From Yponomeuta sedellus (taxonomy: Eukaryota > Arthropoda > Insecta > Lepidoptera > Yponomeutidae), in NCBI GenBank assembly GCA_934045075.1, contig OW203724.1, forward strand, positions 12,697,473 to 12,761,472: 64,000 nt of DNA, given 5' to 3'. This document shows positions 44,269 to 55,350 of the stretch, in pieces. Made by a program: the position numbers and the translations under genes. Position 1 is the stretch's first letter. Every line of letters starts with the position of its first letter. Under the pieces are notes generated by a model. The model did no database searches. It saw only the letters and a program-made list of their open reading frames with translations, and was not told the DNA's origin.

Positions 44269-45600
44269 AAAATAAAAATAAAAAATAAAAACCGACGTCT
44301 GTACACCACGGCACCAAAAACGTAGAAATAATTTAAACGAATATGACCTATAAAAAAGTATATCTTGGAGTCGGTTCCCAAAAATGTATGTGCTGGTCTG
44401 GAACTTGGCACTGACTTCTACAATACCTAGATATATACGAATTTAGAATTTATAGGCCATATTCGTTTAAATAATTTCTGCGTTTTAGTGCCTTGGTGTA
44501 CAGAAGTCGGTTTTTATTTTTTATTGAAAATTTTTATTTCACGATTTTTAGAGAGTAACTAACGTGGTTTTAATTACTACTCTTGCCTGCAGTATATTTT
44601 TTATTAAGGGACCACGACAATAAAATTGCGTATTTTGACTTAAATTCTGTATTTATATTTGCAACGATAACTTACATCTAGGTGTTATTGGGCTACTCGT
44701 CATCTAACTCTTAATTTTCGTAGTGTAGCAAGTGATCATTCAACTTTAAATCCGGGTTTCTAGGTGCTACGGTGCCCTAGATCTGGGTGTTCTTGAGCTG
44801 GTTATCATCAGACTTCTAAATCTTCTGCTGTAACAGTGAAATTAAATACTTAAGTATCGGCATACGGCATATTTCTATCTAGAATAGAAGCTTAGAACCT
44901 CTCAAGAACGACATTCGAGCTGATGATCTTGGGCATCTGACTCTTAAAATTCCTAGTGTAGCAAGTAATAATGAAACTATACATTCCAACTTTAATTCCG
45001 GTTTTCTGGGTGTTCTTGAGCTGTCATTATCAGACTTCCAAATCCTCGGCTGTAGAAAGTGACAGTGAAATTAAATACGAGTGAAAACGGCATATTTCTA
45101 TCTAAAATAGAAGCTTAGAACCTCTCAAGAACGACATTCGAGCTGATGATCTTCGAAATAATTTCAACCAGACACCATAGAATGAGTTACTGAATGAAAG
45201 TATTTGATGAATAAAGTGTTTGTAACATCCAAACTTAACTTAATTTTTTGCCTTAAAATTTTAAGTTCTCAATTTCGATCTCTAAAAGTGTTCATCAGAA
45301 GCTCACCATTTTACCCTGAGGCAGATTTTACGCTTTATCTTATGAAACATATGCATATTACTAATGGATAGGCCTCATTAGGCCTTATTTGCTGCTATTC
45401 ATTGAAGAGTTCCGTTCTCCAGCTCTGAAAGTCTTCATCAAATTAAAATGGGACCAATGGGACGCTATACCTAAACAAACAAAAAAAAATATATCGAAAT
45501 CGATTAAGATTTGACGATGTTATGCGAAAAGATAGTAAAAAAAGAAGTAATATACGCGTCGAATTGATAACCTCCTCCTTTTTTGAAGTCGGTTAAAAAA
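44269..45600. mobile_element. Unclassified element E2, relative of E1
   Basis: Hairpin 44270-44530, two and a half tandem units (44690-45130) and the same 3' end as E1 (GGTTAAAAAA at 45600), without E1's nested insertions. 1.33 kb, no coding frame. A LINE tail-like scrap follows (45610-45680). Confidence 0.7.
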
Positions 45601-45769
45601 GGGATTTTGCCGGGATGGTTGCCAGTGGGATATATTCCTCCAGGATACAGTCGTGAGTTTATGTATGTATCGCATCGTCAGACATGAAAAGGTATGAAAA
45701 CGACAGTAGGTAAAATACTAAGTTAATTCAGTAGGATCAACAGATAGACCCTTGAACACATAAGACATT

Positions 45770-46123
45770 TTCAAAAACCTATTTAGGGGCTAAAAATTTC
45801 AAAGGAGGAGGTTATCAATTCGATAACCTCCTCCTTTGAAATCAAATGAATCCCATGCCGGGATTCGAACCCGCAACCTCTGGCTATCCGTGCCAGCGCT
45901 CTACCAATTGAGCCAATGGACGACTCACCGGCATCAGTGAAATTTCAAACCTCTTTACACTATTCTCTGTATTACGTACAGGCAGCGACTTCTGGCTTAA
46001 GCAAATTGCATCACTTACAGCCCCGACTACCTACTTTGCAGTTAGGTTTTACATCGGAACGATATCACTGTACCCACATGATTATACTATTTTTATTTTT
46101 AATGAACTAACCCGTGCTAAGAC
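45770..46123 (-). repeat. tRNA-related repeat, copy 7, with inserted palindrome
   Basis: Full minus-strand unit with tRNA-like part about 45856-45925 and the terminal A-rich word at 46083-46123. A 47-bp palindrome (45796-45842) sits in its tail segment. Confidence 0.8.
45796..45842. repeat. Palindrome made of element-E end sequence
   Basis: ATTTCAAAGGAGGAGGTTATC, with 21-bp arms and a 5-nt centre. The arm contains GGAGGAGGTTATCAATT, the inverse of the word just before the 3' ends of E1 and E2. Confidence 0.8.
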
Positions 46124-46289
46124 ATAAGACATTGTCAATATAAATTTGACTCAGTATCATACGATAAACTTCAAACATAAAGGTTGATCAGTTGTCGATT
46201 GTAACTACAGCTAGGAATATCCCATCATTATCAGACATTGATAAATATAGGCCTTTGACATTACATAATAATAATAACATTTACATAAC

Positions 46290-46460
46290 AGGCATATACA
46301 TTACCTCTGGCCCCACACAAAGATACCCTGTGTTGTGGGAACCAGAAACACAAACACGTAAGTATTCAAGGTATTTTTGGCCCCAACCGGGGTTAGATCA
46401 CGGGACCTCTTGCATGGTAGGCAGATACGCTACCGCTGCGCCACAGAGGTCGTCAATATA
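46290..46460 (-). repeat. tRNA-derived SINE, second family, long copy
   Basis: The minus strand reads GTGGCGCAGCGGTAGCG (A box), GATCTAACCCC (decayed B box), then GGTATCTTTGTGTGGGGCC. Order matches the usual 5' tRNA head of a SINE. Confidence 0.7.
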
Positions 46461-47777
46461 CTATCAATATGTATGTTTCTATACTAATACCCAATGGCTC
46501 TTACTAATAAACACCGTATAAGCCTGGCATAGTTACAGTGTTTTGTTCACGTCATTTGAATGTAATTTTCAGTTGGAAGAAAAGAGACAAAACACTGCAT
46601 AGTTATAGAATACTTACACCAAGTTTATTAGTAAGGCTGAATATGTTTGTAAGGGTAACTCCCGGCGATAAGTTGCAATAAAACTCTGTTAACATTTACT
46701 GACCTCTTTATTATCTTAACTTAGCAACCACATTGTTGTTATAATTACTCAAAGTATGTTTTTTTTTAATTCGATGCAAAAAAAGAGTCAGTGTTTTCGT
46801 AGTACAATACATTGTACAAAGTATATTTATGTTTTATTGTAAAAAAGTATACTTTTGTGACCAAAAACCTAATTGTATCAAAGACATTAAAAACCTAATT
46901 GCATCAAAGACATTAATTTTTACTTACTCCTAAAAGAAAACTACTTATAAAAACACAAAGCTCAAACATTTTTCATTTGGAAGTAAAATGAGATTATAGT
47001 TTTTTGCGTATTGAGATTTGACACATTCAAGAAAATGTCATTCCATATTTTTCTTGATGACGCGATTGTGATCTCTTGTGATTCTGATAGATTTGCGAGA
47101 TTTTTGAACAGATTTTTATTATAGGTATGTACATTGTTACACACTTGATTTTGTCAGTTTTTTACCTGGACCTCGTTGTCATCTTTATAATTTCGTTTTA
47201 ATTATAGTTTTTCATTGGACTGAATAATTTTGAACCTTTGTCTTATGGCCTTATGGCGTTAATATATGCGATATATTTTCCATACAATATCCAAACTGTC
47301 CATACACGACCGCAGTGGGCATTAGTATAGAACAAAACATCCATCGCCCATATTTATTATCATTTCTAGCCCTCGTCGTCTATCACGACCTTAAACTTTC
47401 ATTGATGTCCACATAGATTACGTGAACAAATGTAGTGAGTTTGTAATGGGATGGTTTACGAACCCGGCGCATTCAAAGTGACTGTAGTTTTTTGCATCGA
47501 TATAAAAAAACAAACGTAGGTACTAAGTTTCGACACAAATCCATCTTGACAAGCGTTTACGACGAAGTTGTATTTATTATTTTCAAAAAAAATGTAAGCA
47601 TGCCAATTTTGGAGAATAATACAAAAAGATAGGTAATTTCTCTAAGACTTCTAAAATACGATTTCAATATTTGTCAGTCGTAAAAGGAATGACATTGTAT
47701 TTGAAGAAGTGCTTGAGTGGAATCGACTTTTTGTAAATAAGACTTATTTTAAAGTCTTACATTACAGTGACATCATT
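46461..47777. other. No gene seen
   Basis: 3' flank of the Nuf2-like gene; AT-rich. No clear AATAAA directly after the Nuf2 stop; an AATAAG-like variant is near 47745 on the minus strand. Confidence 0.45.
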
Positions 47778-47864
47778 CTAACGGCGTCTGTTCTTTAGCT
47801 TTTTTTCTATTTTCGCCTCTGTCGCTTCTACAGATTTCAGCAAAATTTCTTCGTAAGATTTGAC
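47778..47864 (-). CDS. NUF2: Nuf2-like exon 7 (last)
   Basis: Acceptor TTACAG|GTCAAA, stop TAG at 47780-47778. Ends KKLKNRRR. Confidence 0.8.
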   Translation of the reverse strand, partial: VKSYEEILLKSVEATEAKIEKKLKNRRR

Positions 47865-50800
47865 CTGTAAAAAATAACAAATACCAGTGAACATTACGAA
47901 AAAGATCCAACGCGCAAGAGGCCAAGTCGATCGCGACTATCTGGCCTGAATTGGAAAATGCCGCAAACCGCCGAAAGAAGTGGAAATCTGTGACTGAGGC
48001 CCTGTGCCTAGGAGTCAAGGAACTAAATAAGTAAAAATAACAGTAGCAAAAATAACTTACGTTGGAATAGAACTGCGTCTTTATGTCCTCCAACTCCTGA
48101 AGGTCTTGTTTCTTCTCCTCCAAGTAAGTGACTGTTCTCTCCTTGATCTCTTCTATAATCTGCTGCGACTTCTTCATGCTCTCCATGCCCTTTTTGTCCT
48201 TCTCATCCGCTTCTCGCAACGAGCTGGAAACAGAAACTTTCTACACTGTCTATACCAAAGTCTAAACCGTTAAAGTTATCTGTATAAAACGCATGCAAAG
48301 CAGCCGAAAAACTACGCCAGAGGTTTATTTTATCTGTGGTTAGGTTAGGCCCTTTTCTTGTTAAACCACCACACTACTATTTTAATCGACGTTTATTGAC
48401 TTGAGTAACATATTGAGAAAACGTGTTTTCTATAAATAATACGGTTACATTCCAAGGGAACCATATATTGTTAAAATATATTACGCCGGGTTCGAATCCC
48501 GGCATGGGTGGAATTTTTAGCCTCTAAATAGGTTTTTAAAATTGTCCTTAGCACGGGTTAGTGCATTAAAAATAAAAACAGTATATATTACGCATTTAAG
48601 CAGCTACTTAGCTATAATAAACGCACTCGACCTGCTTAGCGCCAGGTCCACACGTGGCATTTGCCAGATCTGATCACTGTATCCGTATCGGCGACCCCTA
48701 TCATAATCGCATGTGCGAACGGGTGGTGTAACCCAATGACACGCCACACTAATACGACACGCGATACAGCCCTTTGGGTCTTGATGTTTGCCGTTCGTCA
48801 AAGGAGATGCTTATATAATTTAACATAATATTACTTTCTTTGCCTTTCCTGCAGTGGAAGCCTACGTAAAATAAAATAAATACCTTTCCAGCTGAGTCTT
48901 CTGCAGCTGCCGACGAGATTGATGCTCGTCGCGTTTCCCCGCGAACTCCTCGCGAGCAGCCTCGAGCTCGGCCAGCTGTGTCCTCAGCTCCGAGACCTCA
49001 GTGTTCAGCATCAGGAGCTCGCCCTCCTTACTGTCCGTGTCCAGGTCGCCGGTCTCCACTTCCCTGCGGAATCAGTGGCCACAATCAATGTAGAAGAACA
49101 CTGGGATGTGGGAGGGTCAGTGTGCACACTTGTCCTACGAACGTGGCGCGTATTTTGCGACACGCTGTTTTCGATTCTCGAGGTGTACTGTTCTCGAGGT
49201 GTACTACGAAGTGTGCATTCAGTACAACAACAGAGGAAAATGTACAACCTGTGTAAAATACGACGTGCATAGCATAAGAAGCTTCGGGTAAGTGTGTTCG
49301 TAAGTACACAAATTAAATCGGAAAATCATATCTTTCAAAGATTGTTTTGTCAAACAATCCTCTCAATCGCGACAAATTGTGATTTTCAACCACATAGGAA
49401 GCGTAACCGTGAACCTATCTTAGGATTAGACAGCATTGATGTCAAAACGACCGTGTTTTTAAGAAATCTATTAGTAGGTTTTGGCTTAAGGATCTCGGCC
49501 ATTAGTGCCTAAAAACACTATTTATGTTTATACTATTTTTATTATTAATGCACTAACCCGTGCTAAGGACAATTTTAAAAACCTATTTAGAGGCTAAAAA
49601 TTCCATCCATGCCGGGATTCGAACCCGCGACCTCTGGCACGGATAGCCAGAGGTCGCGGGTTCGAATCCTGGCATGGGTGGAATTTTTAGCCTCTAAATA
49701 GGTTTTTAAAACTATTTATGTTTAGTTTCAGAGATTTGAAAACCACATTCAGGCTCGCGCGCGATGCGTTTGTTAAATAGACTAAAAAGTAATATAGGTA
49801 TAAAACGTAGTACAACTACAAAATAACGTCGAATTAAAGATGCTAATAAAGCCGCAATGACAGGGCGTAAAAATCGTTAACGCGACCTACATTTATGCAA
49901 AAACGTAAGCAGAGACCAAGGTCTGCGAGGCCAGCACTTGCCACGATCCTGACAGTTCTCTTTACGCAAATTAATCGAAAAAGTATTCTGCCTGGTGAAA
50001 TAACTCGGGCGAGCCTTAATTTCTTTACAATTACGAGTAGAGTACGAGTGGGTCCTAGATTTGAACCCCAGGATGACTTTGTTGCTTACTTTTTCAAAGT
50101 AACACGAGTGGTTACTAAATTAAATCATATTATTCGATATCGATAGCAATCCTTGTATGTCCCCATTGCTGGGGCACGGGTCTCTTCCTGCATCATCATA
50201 TTATTAATTTGTAGTAAAAATACGACACTTCAACTATGAAGGAAAACATCTTAAGTAACCCTACAGGCGAATCTACACCAATATCGAAAAAGCAAAAGAT
50301 AAAAGTAAACACCTACTTTAAACTTTCAGTTAGCTTCATAACTTCATGAATTAAGTTGTTTGCCTGATCCAGATTTGGCTTGATCTTTTGCAGATTCATA
50401 AGACTAGTTTCCTTCTGTGTCACCATTGCATTTAGGGAATTGAGTTTTTCCTCAGCTTCCTTGACACTCTGGGCAGCCTGTTCAGCTTGAGTCTTGATCA
50501 CTTCAGCATCATAGACCCTCATGGCTCGCTTTCTTGCCGCCTCAGCAGCGAGCGCATCACGCTGCCCAGTTTTCTGTTCTAGAAGGAGATTTTGTTGTCT
50601 GTTCTCGTTCAGAACACAGTCGAGTTCCTTTTTCTCTTCATTGTAAGCCTCCTTTTCCAGTTTGAGCTCTTCCTCTAATTGAGTTATGTCATGGTCTATC
50701 TGTGAATTCATGGAAGGTTATTCAATTTAATAGCCATAATGTAGGCCACTCGTTGTTTGATTTCAGGCGACAATGAGCGAGTTGAAGTCTTTATTTGGTT

Positions 50801-53500
50801 TAAAAAACACCAGGCCCTGTAGTTCTGTAAGCAAAAGTTTTGGGGCAGCAGCTGCAATCTTAAGGCGTTAGGCGGTGCTAATTAGCGCCATCAAAGGAAA
50901 AACGTCTTTGGAAAAAGTGAACATCATAAATCTTAATAAATATAGGAACCTAATTTTTACTTACAAGAGTCTAAACTTTAAAGCAGCCAAAACCAGCCGT
51001 TTTTAACTAAAATCTATTAAAGTCGTAGGTGTTGATCCTGGATTCTAGACTGTAGGTTCTAAAAATAGTTTTTAAGATTTCTCATGTTCACTATTAGATA
51101 AAAACGTATTATTAAACCAGTTGTGATTTTATTTCATTCATGGCGCTAATTAGCACCATGTAGCGCCTTAACAGTTTTTTTTGTAGCATCGATTGTGTCC
51201 CACTGCTGGGCTTTTAGCTGAATATGCACATAAAATATTTTAATCTAATTTGAGGGGTCTTTTTATTCTAAATATTAGCGATTTTCTTAGTCCCTAAATT
51301 GAAATTCTTTGTATAACATAACATGTCGTACAGTGCTACACAAGAAATAAGTCCCGCGGATGTACCTGCGCTGATGACCAAATTTTGGATGTGCGCAAGT
51401 TGATCGACCAATCAGATAGTTTCATTTTATGGCAGGCCGCGCGCCTTTGTTGGGTTGATTTAACGTCATCGATGCAGGTGACTATTAGTTTGGCAATATT
51501 AGCGTGAGCGAAACAGGTAGCGCTACTGCGGTAATCAGTTCTGCACCTTAACTGTATCGGTTAAAGATCATGTTGAATGTACTTATCGCTTCGGGTACTT
51601 TCGTTACACTTCTTCCTAGTCTGCACGAACGTAGATTCCCGAAGGGACTTTTATGATGTGTAGTACTGTAAAACCTGATAAAAATATATTTTTTTTTAAT
51701 TCAAAGGATGAAATCATTATGATGGTATTAAGAAACATACTTTTGTAGGAGTTGTTTTAGTTGCAAAGAGAAAAATTTTTGTTTGAATAATTTAGATTGA
51801 TTATCATTCTGAATTCTGAAAACCAATCTATATATGTCTGCCTGGCTTAAGACTGTTACAAGGCACACAGATGTAGAGGCACGTACAGATGTACAAAAAT
51901 AAGTTTTATCTAACAGTATTTTTTACTGACTTTGAATAGCTAGAATAGAATTCAGACCCTAAATTTATTTGTTACATTTACTCAAATCAGTATCCTGGAC
52001 TTGCCACAATTCTGGCAGACCTCTTTTGCTTCATAAAAATAAATTAGTTGTTTATCTTATTAGTCTATGCCAAGTTATAAATCCTTTACTCTAAAGTCTT
52101 ACCTTTACAAGTCTTTCAGCTCTTTTGCTCTTCTCCTCAGCCTGTTCATTGAGCATTATCAGCAGTTTATTCTTTCTGTCCTCCAAAGCTTTCACCTAAA
52201 ATATGAGAGGCAATAATAACATAGTTCCAATAAAGAAGGAAAGAAGACAAAAGAATATTGTGAAAGAAATAGTGTCAGAAAAATTCAGGTAGCTCAGTGC
52301 TCGCTATGTGTAGTAGATCAAATATGAGGCCTAGTGGAGAATACTCTTATCCAATTGACTACTCTGTACAGAATGGTTATTGCGTCTTATAATACTTCTA
52401 GAGTGAGAGCATGATAAAGCTAGAGCCTCAGTCTCTCACCAAATTCTAAGCAATCATATTATTTTCTGTCTTTGATCTTTCTTTCTATCACAAAGTATTG
52501 CCAAGTTGGTGGTGGTGCTGGTGTTGGCGCCTAGTGATAATAGTGTTAATCGCTAGGCGCAAGAGGCAGTCATTTGCAACCAAGACCAACCAGGCAGTTA
52601 AAGAGCTGGTTAGTTAGATAAAATGCACACTTGAAGCATACATAGTATTTACCTGATCTCTCTTGCCAAAAAGCTCCTCCTCTTGAGATCCAATTTCTCT
52701 CAACCTGTTCTCATTAAAAGCCATCAAATTAACTAGAAACAGCAGTATTGAGTGAGAAGTGGAGGCATCAGGTGTGAGGAAATTACTAATAGTCAATGGG
52801 AAGTTTATGGAAAGTTTGTCAGTCTGCTTCAGGACTGTGATCACGTGGTTGATGACCCGTGTCATGTTGATGATGGGCAAGAGGTCCCAGTAATAAATTG
52901 TGTGGTCATCGCGCTCCTCTTCCGGAGGTGGCTGTAATTTAATGTTAAGCTTAATTCATTCATAGGAACAGATGCCATTAAACAGTTAGAGCAAAAGGGG
53001 AAAGGAAGGTGTAGGATGAGGTGGAGTGACTGATTATAAACAGATTGCACGCCCAATATGCCCCCTCTCTGACCCCACGCGATGTTCAGTCCGCGAGAGT
53101 ACTAAAAATCAGGTACTACGCATTTGGCATTTAGTTAGCTTAGGCATAAATACTTTATGCACAAAAAGGGAAAATAAAAAATCATTTTCTTATGCTTATA
53201 AAGTCAGCGATCTTAGTCCTAAAGGTGATCGCGTTAGCACAATACTTGGATATTTGTTTAACTGGGATAATAAGTTTCAGAAGTAGATGTAGATGAACGG
53301 GATGGTGAAGTTCAGGGAAGGCCTAAGACATCTAGGTTGTAACTTACGGACACCATGGCATCGACATCAATCCCGAGCCTATTGAAGACTTGGAAAAACG
53401 CTCCTATCATTGCATGGGGCTTCTTCAAGTCGGCGACATTCAAAAGATAGTTTGGAAACTCTCCGTTCCAGATGTTAATTAACTTCTCCCTCCTCTCCAT
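47778..53500 (-). CDS. NUF2: Nuf2-like kinetochore protein, seven exons
   Basis: Nuf2 pairs with Ndc80 in the Ndc80 complex, linking the outer kinetochore to spindle microtubules. Exons are 53500-53348, 52931-52653, 52195-52103, 50699-50317, 49063-48884, 48223-48061 and 47864-47778; all phases close to 1338 nt and 445 aa (human Nuf2 is 464). Residues 1-144 look like the Nuf2 CH domain: FPNYLLNVADLKKPHAMIGA, FNRLGID, INMTRVINHVITVL, then FPLTISNFLTPDASTSHSIL and FLVNLMAFNENRLREI. Residues 145-445 are almost pure coiled coil, rich in E, K, Q and L. The start ATG (53500) has an in-frame TAG just upstream. A transposon lies 366 bp from the start. Another CH-plus-coil protein is possible, but the order and length fit Nuf2. 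Confidence 0.8.
47913..48023 (+). mobile_element. LINE C-terminal scrap filling Nuf2 intron 6
   Basis: The plus strand reads EAKSIATIWPELENAANRRK, then KWKSVTEALCLG and a stop, the same tail as the LINE at 17330-18010. It takes up most of the 196-bp intron, antisense to the gene. Confidence 0.7.
48061..48223 (-). CDS. NUF2: Nuf2-like exon 6
   Basis: Acceptor TTCCAG|CTCGT, donor CCAAC|GTAAGT. Coil SMKKSQQIIEEIKERTVTYL. Confidence 0.83.
48483..48589 (+). repeat. tRNA-related repeat, copy 8 (T arm and tail only)
   Basis: Begins exactly at the B box (GGGTTCGAATCCCGG) and keeps the complete tail to GTGCATTAAAAATAAAAA. In Nuf2 intron 5. Confidence 0.85.
48884..49063 (-). CDS. NUF2: Nuf2-like exon 5
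   Basis: Acceptor CCGCAG|GGAAG, donor AAAG|GTATTT, 180 nt in a local GC-rich patch. Coil LLMLNTEVSELRTQLAELEA. Confidence 0.82.
49525..49711. repeat. tRNA-related repeat, copy 9 (perfect fold-back at the anticodon loop)
   Basis: 49573-49711 is a palindrome of two 66-bp arms around the 7-nt loop ACGGATA, with one or two mismatches. Each arm is half tRNA (CCAGAGGTCGCGGGTTCGA) plus tail. The left side continues to the terminal A/T-rich word at 49525. In Nuf2 intron 4. Confidence 0.9.
50317..50699 (-). CDS. NUF2: Nuf2-like exon 4
   Basis: Acceptor TTCACAG|ATAGAC, donor TTAAA|GTAGGT. The frame would hit a TAG if the intron were retained. Long coil DITQLEEELKLEKEAYNEEK. Confidence 0.83.
50700..52102 (-). 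other. Nuf2-like intron 3 (1.4 kb)
   Basis: No exon seen. 51364-51482 has loosely similar inverted ends (ACCTGCGCTGATGAC and ACCTGCATCGATGAC) and may be a small MITE. A LINE scrap CTTGCCACAATTCTGGCAGA is near 52003. Confidence 0.45.
52103..52195 (-). CDS. NUF2: Nuf2-like exon 3
   Basis: 31 codons, acceptor TTTTAG|GTGAA, donor AAG|GTAAGA. KALEDRKNKLLIMLNEQAEE coil. Confidence 0.82.
52653..52931 (-). CDS. NUF2: Nuf2-like exon 2
   Basis: 93 codons, acceptor TTACAG|CCACC, donor CAG|GTAAAT. Rest of the CH-like domain and the start of the coil. Confidence 0.85.
53348..53500 (-). CDS. NUF2: Nuf2-like exon 1
   Basis: 51 codons, donor TCC|GTAAGT, phase 0. Starts MERREKLINIW. Confidence 0.85.
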
Positions 53501-53865
53501 AGCGGCAGGCTATAAGATCGATCACAAAATAGATTCTTGAAATTCTTTACGCAATACAAACAATTACGAAAGTGTCGGTGAACCGGTTTCAAATTCAAAT
53601 CAATCAAATCCGAACGGAAATTACGAAAGTCCACAGACTACATAAAGATAAAGGCATGGTTTACAGGTTAAAGAAAGGCACAAAATAAATAAAGGCCCCA
53701 GTACACAATGGCCAGAACTGGGCCATGCTTCGCCAACGCCATTCACAAACGTTCTCAACGCCCTATAACAATTTGTTAAATCCACATTAGGTACAGAACG
53801 TAGACAGAGAATAGATAGACGAAACATAACCATAGAAAAAAAAAGAAGAAAGAGATGACTTACTG
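53501..53865 (-). other. Nuf2-like 5' flank
   Basis: All the DNA between the Nuf2 start codon and the transposon. No TATA box is evident on the minus strand. The promoter must lie here, or in the transposon end. Confidence 0.5.
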
Positions 53866-53902
53866 TGCGTTCACATTAACTTGACGCGTGAGAGAATTGG
53901 TA
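53866..53902 (+). repeat. Left TIR of the THAP/DDE transposon
   Basis: 37 bp identical to the inverse of 59179-59215. Preceded by CTG. Confidence 0.95.
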
Positions 53903-54770
53903 ACAAGGACATAACATGTGAATGAGGCGTTTTCAAAAAAAAAAAAACTAGTTCCACAACACTTACTAGATGGCGTGAAAGTCACAAAAATTTATGTGTC
54001 AAATCAATCCGACAAAACATTTTATGTAAAAAGGATGCCAAGACACAAGCTCATGATATGATATGCGTACAGTTTAGAAAGTTCTCAGAACTCATGATGA
54101 GCCAAACCCCCAACTCTACAAGGCCTAACTATACAAGCCCTAACTCTATCAATGTTACATAATTTTATTATAATTTTATTACCTTAGCATAATAATATGA
54201 CTTGGCCCTTATGCGGCCGTCGCACAGACTCTCCTATGGTCTTAATTAAGGAAAGAAATTGGGTATTGTACTTGGTAACGGCCAAGTCCTATTTTTTACC
54301 ATGATGTATGATTGGTAAAATTAGGGCTTGTCTTGTCATACTTTAAATGAAATGTTTTTATGGGATTTTTTTTTGTAGGTAGGTTTGTTTATTCGGGCTG
54401 TGTAAAATCCCATTTAAAAAGTTTTCGTCGATTTCTGACTTTTTCTAGTAATCTGACCTAATTTGGCCCCATAAACTTTCTATCCCTATCAACAGCAAAA
54501 TTAGATGGCATGATGTGGGATTGGTAATACGAAACACTTCAAGAAGAGGTACGTCATCTAAACAACTACATGGTCGTCGCAATAAAGTTATGAAATTATT
54601 AGGTGGTGCCCTACCCATCTTCTGCGCGTCTTGGCGAGGGCACTCCCGTGCCCCTTGAAGAGTGCACAGACTAAGTAGGAGATACTGTGTTTGTTTTTGT
54701 ATTAATAGCAAGTTTTTACTTTGGTTTCGATACTTGTAAATTAGGAAGTTTCTTTTAAGATTAGACAAAA

Positions 54771-54957
54771 ATGCGTACATGTGCCGTTGTGACGTGCAAA
54801 AATACAGGAGTTCATACATTCCCCAGTACCAATGAAACCCTGAAGCGACAGTGGATCAAAGCAACCAGAGTAGATGTAAATCGAAAAATTGGATGGAACA
54901 TGCGTAAACATTCATGTATTTGTTCAGATCATTTCACCCCAAACGATTTTATGACAC
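54771..54957 (+). CDS. Transposase exon 1 (THAP zinc finger)
   Basis: 62 codons and one base, donor ACAC|GTAAGT. Start ATG follows TTAGACAAAA. Confidence 0.85.
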
Positions 54958-55049
54958 GTAAGTACGAATTACTTCGTTTAAGTTCAGTAAAATAAAATAT
55001 TTTGTGAAGTAGATGTAAAATATTCAATTTTGGTTTTCTCTGTTTTTAG

Positions 55050-55217
55050 GTGGTAAACTAAGAATACTAAAGAGAACAGCTGTACCATCAATTTTTCCTT
55101 GGACGGCTATGGCTTCGACTTTGTCGAGTGATATCGAATCGAGAGATTCTCCGTGTGGAGAACATGTTGAAATTACCTTCAATCCTGCTAACGCAGTTAA
55201 GAATTATTCTAGATTAG
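55050..55217 (+). CDS. Transposase exon 2
   Basis: Acceptor TTTTTAG|GTGGT, donor TTAG|GTAATG. End of THAP and an acidic linker. Confidence 0.8.
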
Positions 55218-55350
55218 GTAATGTTTTATCGTTACTATATTACAAACAAATTATTTTCGTTATTATTATTAATTAACCAACAAAGTTTCCAGGCTGTGTT
55301 ATGTTTTATACCCTTTATCCTTGCCTCTACTCATGAAGCTGTATTTTCAG

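Noticed and set aside
48919..49309. Cluster of overlapping frames on both strands at 48919-49309
   Set aside because: They overlap Nuf2-like exon 5 and its flank; only 49063-48884 on the minus strand has matching splice phases and coiled-coil content.
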